Below are positions 18,134 to 21,525 of a DNA stretch of 21,525 bases, piece after piece. Source of the DNA: Syncephalis fuscata (lineage: Eukaryota; Zoopagomycota; Zoopagomycetes; Zoopagales; Piptocephalidaceae); the NCBI GenBank assembly GCA_025786725.1, contig JAHLTZ010000153.1, positions 1-21,525 of the forward strand. Direction: 5' to 3'. Position numbers and translations under genes: made by a program. The notes under the pieces are model-generated. The model had not been told where the DNA came from. It saw only the letters and a list, made by a program, of their open reading frames with translations, and did not search any database. Positions within the stretch are counted from its first letter, which is position 1; each line of letters starts with the position of its first letter.

Positions 18134-21100
18134 ATGTGGGTCTATCCAGCAATGACTGGGTCGCTTGTACGATCGGTCTGGAAGACTATGCAGTCATTAA
18201 ATGGGCCGTTTATACTACAACGCAATGATACGGCATCAATAGCTATGGAAGAAGCGATGGCCTCAGAGAGTGGTGGTAACAACAACAGTAACAGTAACAG
18301 TCGTGGTCATACTAAACGACGTTCCACAGTAACAGCAACTAGTCACAATAGTAACGGTCATAGTAGAAGTATGACACCAACAATGGCCACAGCAACTGTA
18401 GGAACAGCAGGTCGACGTTCATTACAGAATCCCATTTATCGTATTATTACTCGTAACTTTCCTCATTATCGTGGTATGTAATAACAGTGCACAATTAAAT
18501 AATAACAATGAACTCATCTATCAATATAGTGGCAGAAGCAGTGGAATGGACAGATATTATAGAAGATTTGGATCAATTACAACAAACAGTTGTACCCAGA
18601 ATTGAAGGGAAATTAACATCAAAAAAAGTGGTAAAATGGTTAAGAAATTGGCATTTACATGGTGAATCAGTAAGTGTATAAATATTGTAAATTACCTAAA
18701 TACTTATTCTATTACAGATGTTACCAACTGCACTATTAAAAGATACAGATAGTAATCAAGGTATTGGTGTCCATACAAATCAACATCGAAATGATTCAAA
18801 TCAAGAGGTAGAAGTGGATGAGACTGGATATGCTTCATCTTCAGAAGGGGATTCAGAAGAGGAAGAGGAGGAAGAGGAAGAAGTTGAACTATTGTATTCT
18901 ACTACTGCACCTATACGTGTACCTTCTAATCGTAGTAATAACAGTAATCATAGTAATAATCCATTATTATTAATACGTTCATCTACATTATCTACTAAAA
19001 CAGTAGATACACTTGGTCTACCTGTAGTAAGAACACAATCTGCATCTTCATTAACCTTGCCACAACCACACCATCATCAGCATCATCAACATCAACATCA
19101 TCAACATGATGATAGTAAGCGAGATAGTGATCAATATGATATGTTGCCACTGCCATCAAGTCCATTAAGACCATCATTAGTAAAACAACATAAGCGTAGT
19201 TGGTCTGCTGGCAGTTATGATCCATCTACTGGTCAACCAACATCTAATATGAATAATACGTTAAATGAATCAGATTCACCGGCATTAATACCGTGTCATA
19301 CTACAAATCATGGTAAGACACGTGTCTATCCTAAATATCCACCTGTACCACCACCTGCACCATACCACCACAAACAACTGTGCCCAGTATGACAACACCA
19401 TTATCTAAAAGTGTGCCATTACCGACCAATCATTCTACCAATACACCCACTTTACCAAATAATACTGGTGGAAATAGTAATGGTGGAAATAACAACGATG
19501 TTACGTTATGGGATACTATTGAGTCATATACACGATGGGTAGCGGCTATGGATCCTGGACTAGAGGCGTGTCTATCTCCGAATAGACTATCACCTGATCT
19601 AGATCTATATGAAGATGAATTGGGCCAATTACCAACAACAGCTACATCAACAGGTCATCATCAACAGACGGTGAATGGCAGGAAGCGAGGTCAATCAACG
19701 ACTAATAATCCTTCAATGCCATCCTCTATTGGTATTGAACAATTATGGGAGTTTTCATTACAGTTTGTAGCTCTATTATCTATGCCAGATGTTGAAGGCA
19801 GACCCTCCTATCAAAGTAAGTTATATATTAGTTAGCAGTCAATAGTATTGGGTATTAACGATATATTTGGTTATTAGCGTTACGTGAAATGGCTCAAGTA
19901 CGACAAAGAAGACGTGTTTTATCTTATTTTACCTGTTTTATTCTTCTTGTTCGTTATTGTTCCTTTGATCTATTTCTACTTGTACTATTTGCATCCAATT
20001 GTGGTATGCTATTTCTAATGAAGAATTCCCGTCGAGTAAATATGACACTGGCCAAACGGTAAGACATTAACTAATATAATATAGTATAATATAATATAAT
20101 ATAATATAATAATATTTAATTTAATTAGATCTGTACGACAACGTGTTAATTGGGCCAAACAGTGGATGGGTGGACTGATTAAACCCAAGGCAAATAATCA
20201 TAGTAACAATAGCAATAATAGCGGTAATGGTAATACACCATTAGATTCTCAATTAGTACCATCTACACCTATTATGAATGCTACTATACCATCCACACCT
20301 ATACAGTCACAACAACCAACAACCCCTACTGTAACACCTAGTACAGGGAGTAGGGCAACTGCTGTAAGACGTAAATTAAGATTACGTGGTCGTAATAGTG
20401 ATGCTGCCACTACTACTTCATCTGTCAATACAGTTGTTAATCGACTGGAAAGAAGAAGAGGCGGCATTGGCAGTCAATATGGGTAATGGCAGTGTAAGTG
20501 ATCCATCCCCACCAGCACCACCACAGAATAAACAATCAACTCGTCATTCGTTCACTTTAACCTGTCCAGAGGATACAGTATCCATACAAGGCACGAATGA
20601 ATCGACTACTGCTACTGCTACTACTACTGCTACTGCTACTAGTACTAGTACTAGTACTACTACCATTAGCATAGTACATCTGTACAATCTAATCAAGTGA
20701 ATCAAGGTACAACACCAACTGTGATGGCCCGTCAAGTAGTGGCAAGTGCTACTTCAGCAACTGCAAAACGACTATCTTTTTTTCGTACACGTAGTCCAAG
20801 TAACGCTACAGATAAGATGGCCCAACAACAGCGTTCTCATTCTTCTTCACCACCATTAAATGCAACATCAGTATCAACTGTTGTACACCCAGCTGCCATA
20901 TCAGCTGCCGGTTCCCTAGCTTATAGTCAACATCAACGTTGTGCTAATGGTCCAGTTACCACAAGTAGTAATACACCATTAAATACCGATGGATCCACTA
21001 CTGCATCTATAGCCACTGGTACTAAACGTCGCTTCTTATTTGGTAGATCCACGCCATCATCATCCATATCAAATCAATCAGAAGTGATTAATGAATCGAT

Positions 21101-21254
21101 ATCTTCATCCACTCATACGAATGGTATACGATCACATTCACCCATGTCAAATGAATTATCTACTAATCCGCATAATACAACAATTGATTCATCTAGTAGT
21201 AATACTGGTAATACGGGCAGTACATCAGCTGCTTTTGCTTTGATATCTACGTAA
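18134..21254 (+). CDS. Unrecognised low-complexity protein with a membrane region; three frame breaks
   Basis: Exons: 18134-18473, 18530-18669, 18718-19815, 19878-20058, 20129-21254, with GT..AG introns and a stop at 21252. I do not recognise the family. The N-terminus (W-V-Y-P-A-M-T-G-S-L-V-R-S-V-W-K) is ordered-looking; exon 2 is a charged, Trp-containing segment (V-E-W-T-D-I-I-E-D-L-D, K-W-L-R-N-W). Long Ser/Asn/Thr/His tracts and an acidic E-rich run follow, then a conserved-looking block (L-W-D-T-I-E-S-Y-T-R-W, L-W-E-F-S-L-Q-F). Exon 4 holds an Arg/Gln-rich helix followed by about 35 hydrophobic residues, probably one or two membrane spans, then a basic stretch. The C-terminus is Ser/Thr/Asn-rich. 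The reading frame must change near 19340-19385, 20435-20460 and 20665-20680, each fixable by one base in low-complexity sequence. Either assembly indels or a recent pseudogene; correct splicing elsewhere favours a real gene. Confidence 0.6.
20076..20115 (+). repeat. ATAAT pentanucleotide repeat in intron 4
   Basis: Tandem ATAAT/TATAA pentamers fill most of the 70-nt intron 20059-20128 between the membrane exon and the last exon of the 18134 gene. Donor GTAAGA and acceptor TTAATTAG flank it. Confidence 0.8.
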
Positions 21255-21491
21255 TTCTTTTCTTTTCTTTTTTTTTCTTTATTCTCTTTAGTTTAAATAG
21301 CAATATTGGTGGTATAATTAGAATGATTGCTATTTCTTTTATTTTTGTATTATTAAATATAGTAATTACTTTTAATTAATTAATTAATTAATAAAAAGCC
21401 ATATAATAGTAACAATTCCATCCTTGATTTATTTGTCAATAGATACAATAATGAGTATAGTAAAAATAATATGATTTGATCTTTATACGGT
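21255..21491. terminator. 3' region between convergent genes
   Basis: A T-rich tract (about 21257-21285), an (AATT)n run (about 21374-21392) and AATAAA (about 21391) follow the stop at 21252, consistent with 3' UTR and polyadenylation of the plus-strand gene. The possible minus-strand gene at the right edge would end in the same interval. Confidence 0.4.
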
Positions 21492-21525
21492 TTAAAAGGT
21501 TTGTGTACTACGTCCAGCTCGACGA
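21492..21525 (-). CDS. Possible C-terminus of a minus-strand gene entering from the right
   Basis: On the minus strand the last bases read R-R-A-G-R-S-T-Q-T-F followed by TAA (21494-21492). The local GC content is much higher than in the adjacent DNA, as in other exons of this window. Ten codons are too few to identify a family, and another frame cannot be excluded. Confidence 0.3.
   Translation of the reverse strand, partial: RRAGRSTQTF

Noticed and set aside
17692-18155. Overlapping 113- and 97-codon plus-strand ORFs before the 18134 gene
   Set aside because: They are Thr/Ser/Cys-rich translations of a pyrimidine-rich leader with no conserved features or splice support.
19348-19400. A programmed -1 ribosomal frameshift site
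   Set aside because: The AAAC-AAC motif present is not in the phase needed for a classical slippery heptamer, and two further shifts in low-complexity DNA make indel error or decay more likely.
20386-20735. Separate small genes at 20386-20700 and on the minus strand at 20544-20735
   Set aside because: The plus-strand frame is a continuation of the 18134 gene after an apparent one-base shift; the minus-strand one is the antisense of an ACT/GCT repeat.

Overview
The window is nuclear DNA of a fungus, probably an early-diverging (Mucoromycota-like) lineage. The genes have many short introns with GTAAGT-type donors and TAG/CAG acceptors, intergenic DNA is very AT-rich, and the recognisable proteins are a fungal Rcf2, a fungal-style LARP1 and nucleoside diphosphate kinase, plus decayed Fanzor (eukaryotic TnpB-like) elements. 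The lineage is inferred from gene content and style only.

Layout. At the left edge is the start of a minus-strand RWD-domain gene (14-138), divergent from a three-exon RCF2 gene (671-1432, plus). From 1850 to about 4150 is AT-rich DNA with a Fanzor C-terminal relic and a zinc-finger/transposase-like relic. From 4390 to 6524 (minus) lies the remarkable locus: a signal-peptide exon followed by 24 regularly spaced units of about 82 bp, each holding a 3-nt (22 units) or 6-nt (2 units) candidate microexon between an AG acceptor and a GTAAGT-like donor. Joined in the phase set by the signal exon, they stay open, give six cysteines in a compact disulfide-rich spacing, and reach a stop two codons after the last cysteine. 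From 6525 to 8605 there is no confident gene. A second, longer Fanzor relic follows (8606-9230), then an intact intronless NDK gene (9588-10034, minus).

From 10930 to 15412 (minus) is a 17-exon LARP1 gene encoding 1049 residues with La motif and DM15 repeats. I traced every junction and the frame is kept throughout. From 15592 to 18133 is a non-coding stretch with purine/pyrimidine tracts and short repeats. From 18134 to 21254 (plus) is an unrecognised low-complexity protein with a short membrane region; its frame breaks three times in low-complexity sequence. A possible C-terminus of another minus-strand gene enters at the right edge.

Rcf2 (respiratory supercomplexes), NDK (nucleotide balance) and LARP1 (mRNA translation and stability) are housekeeping genes with no evident shared pathway. 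The 4390-6524 locus is the accessory part: a small secreted cysteine-rich peptide gene whose mature region appears to be built almost entirely from single-codon-sized exons inside a tandem array of introns.
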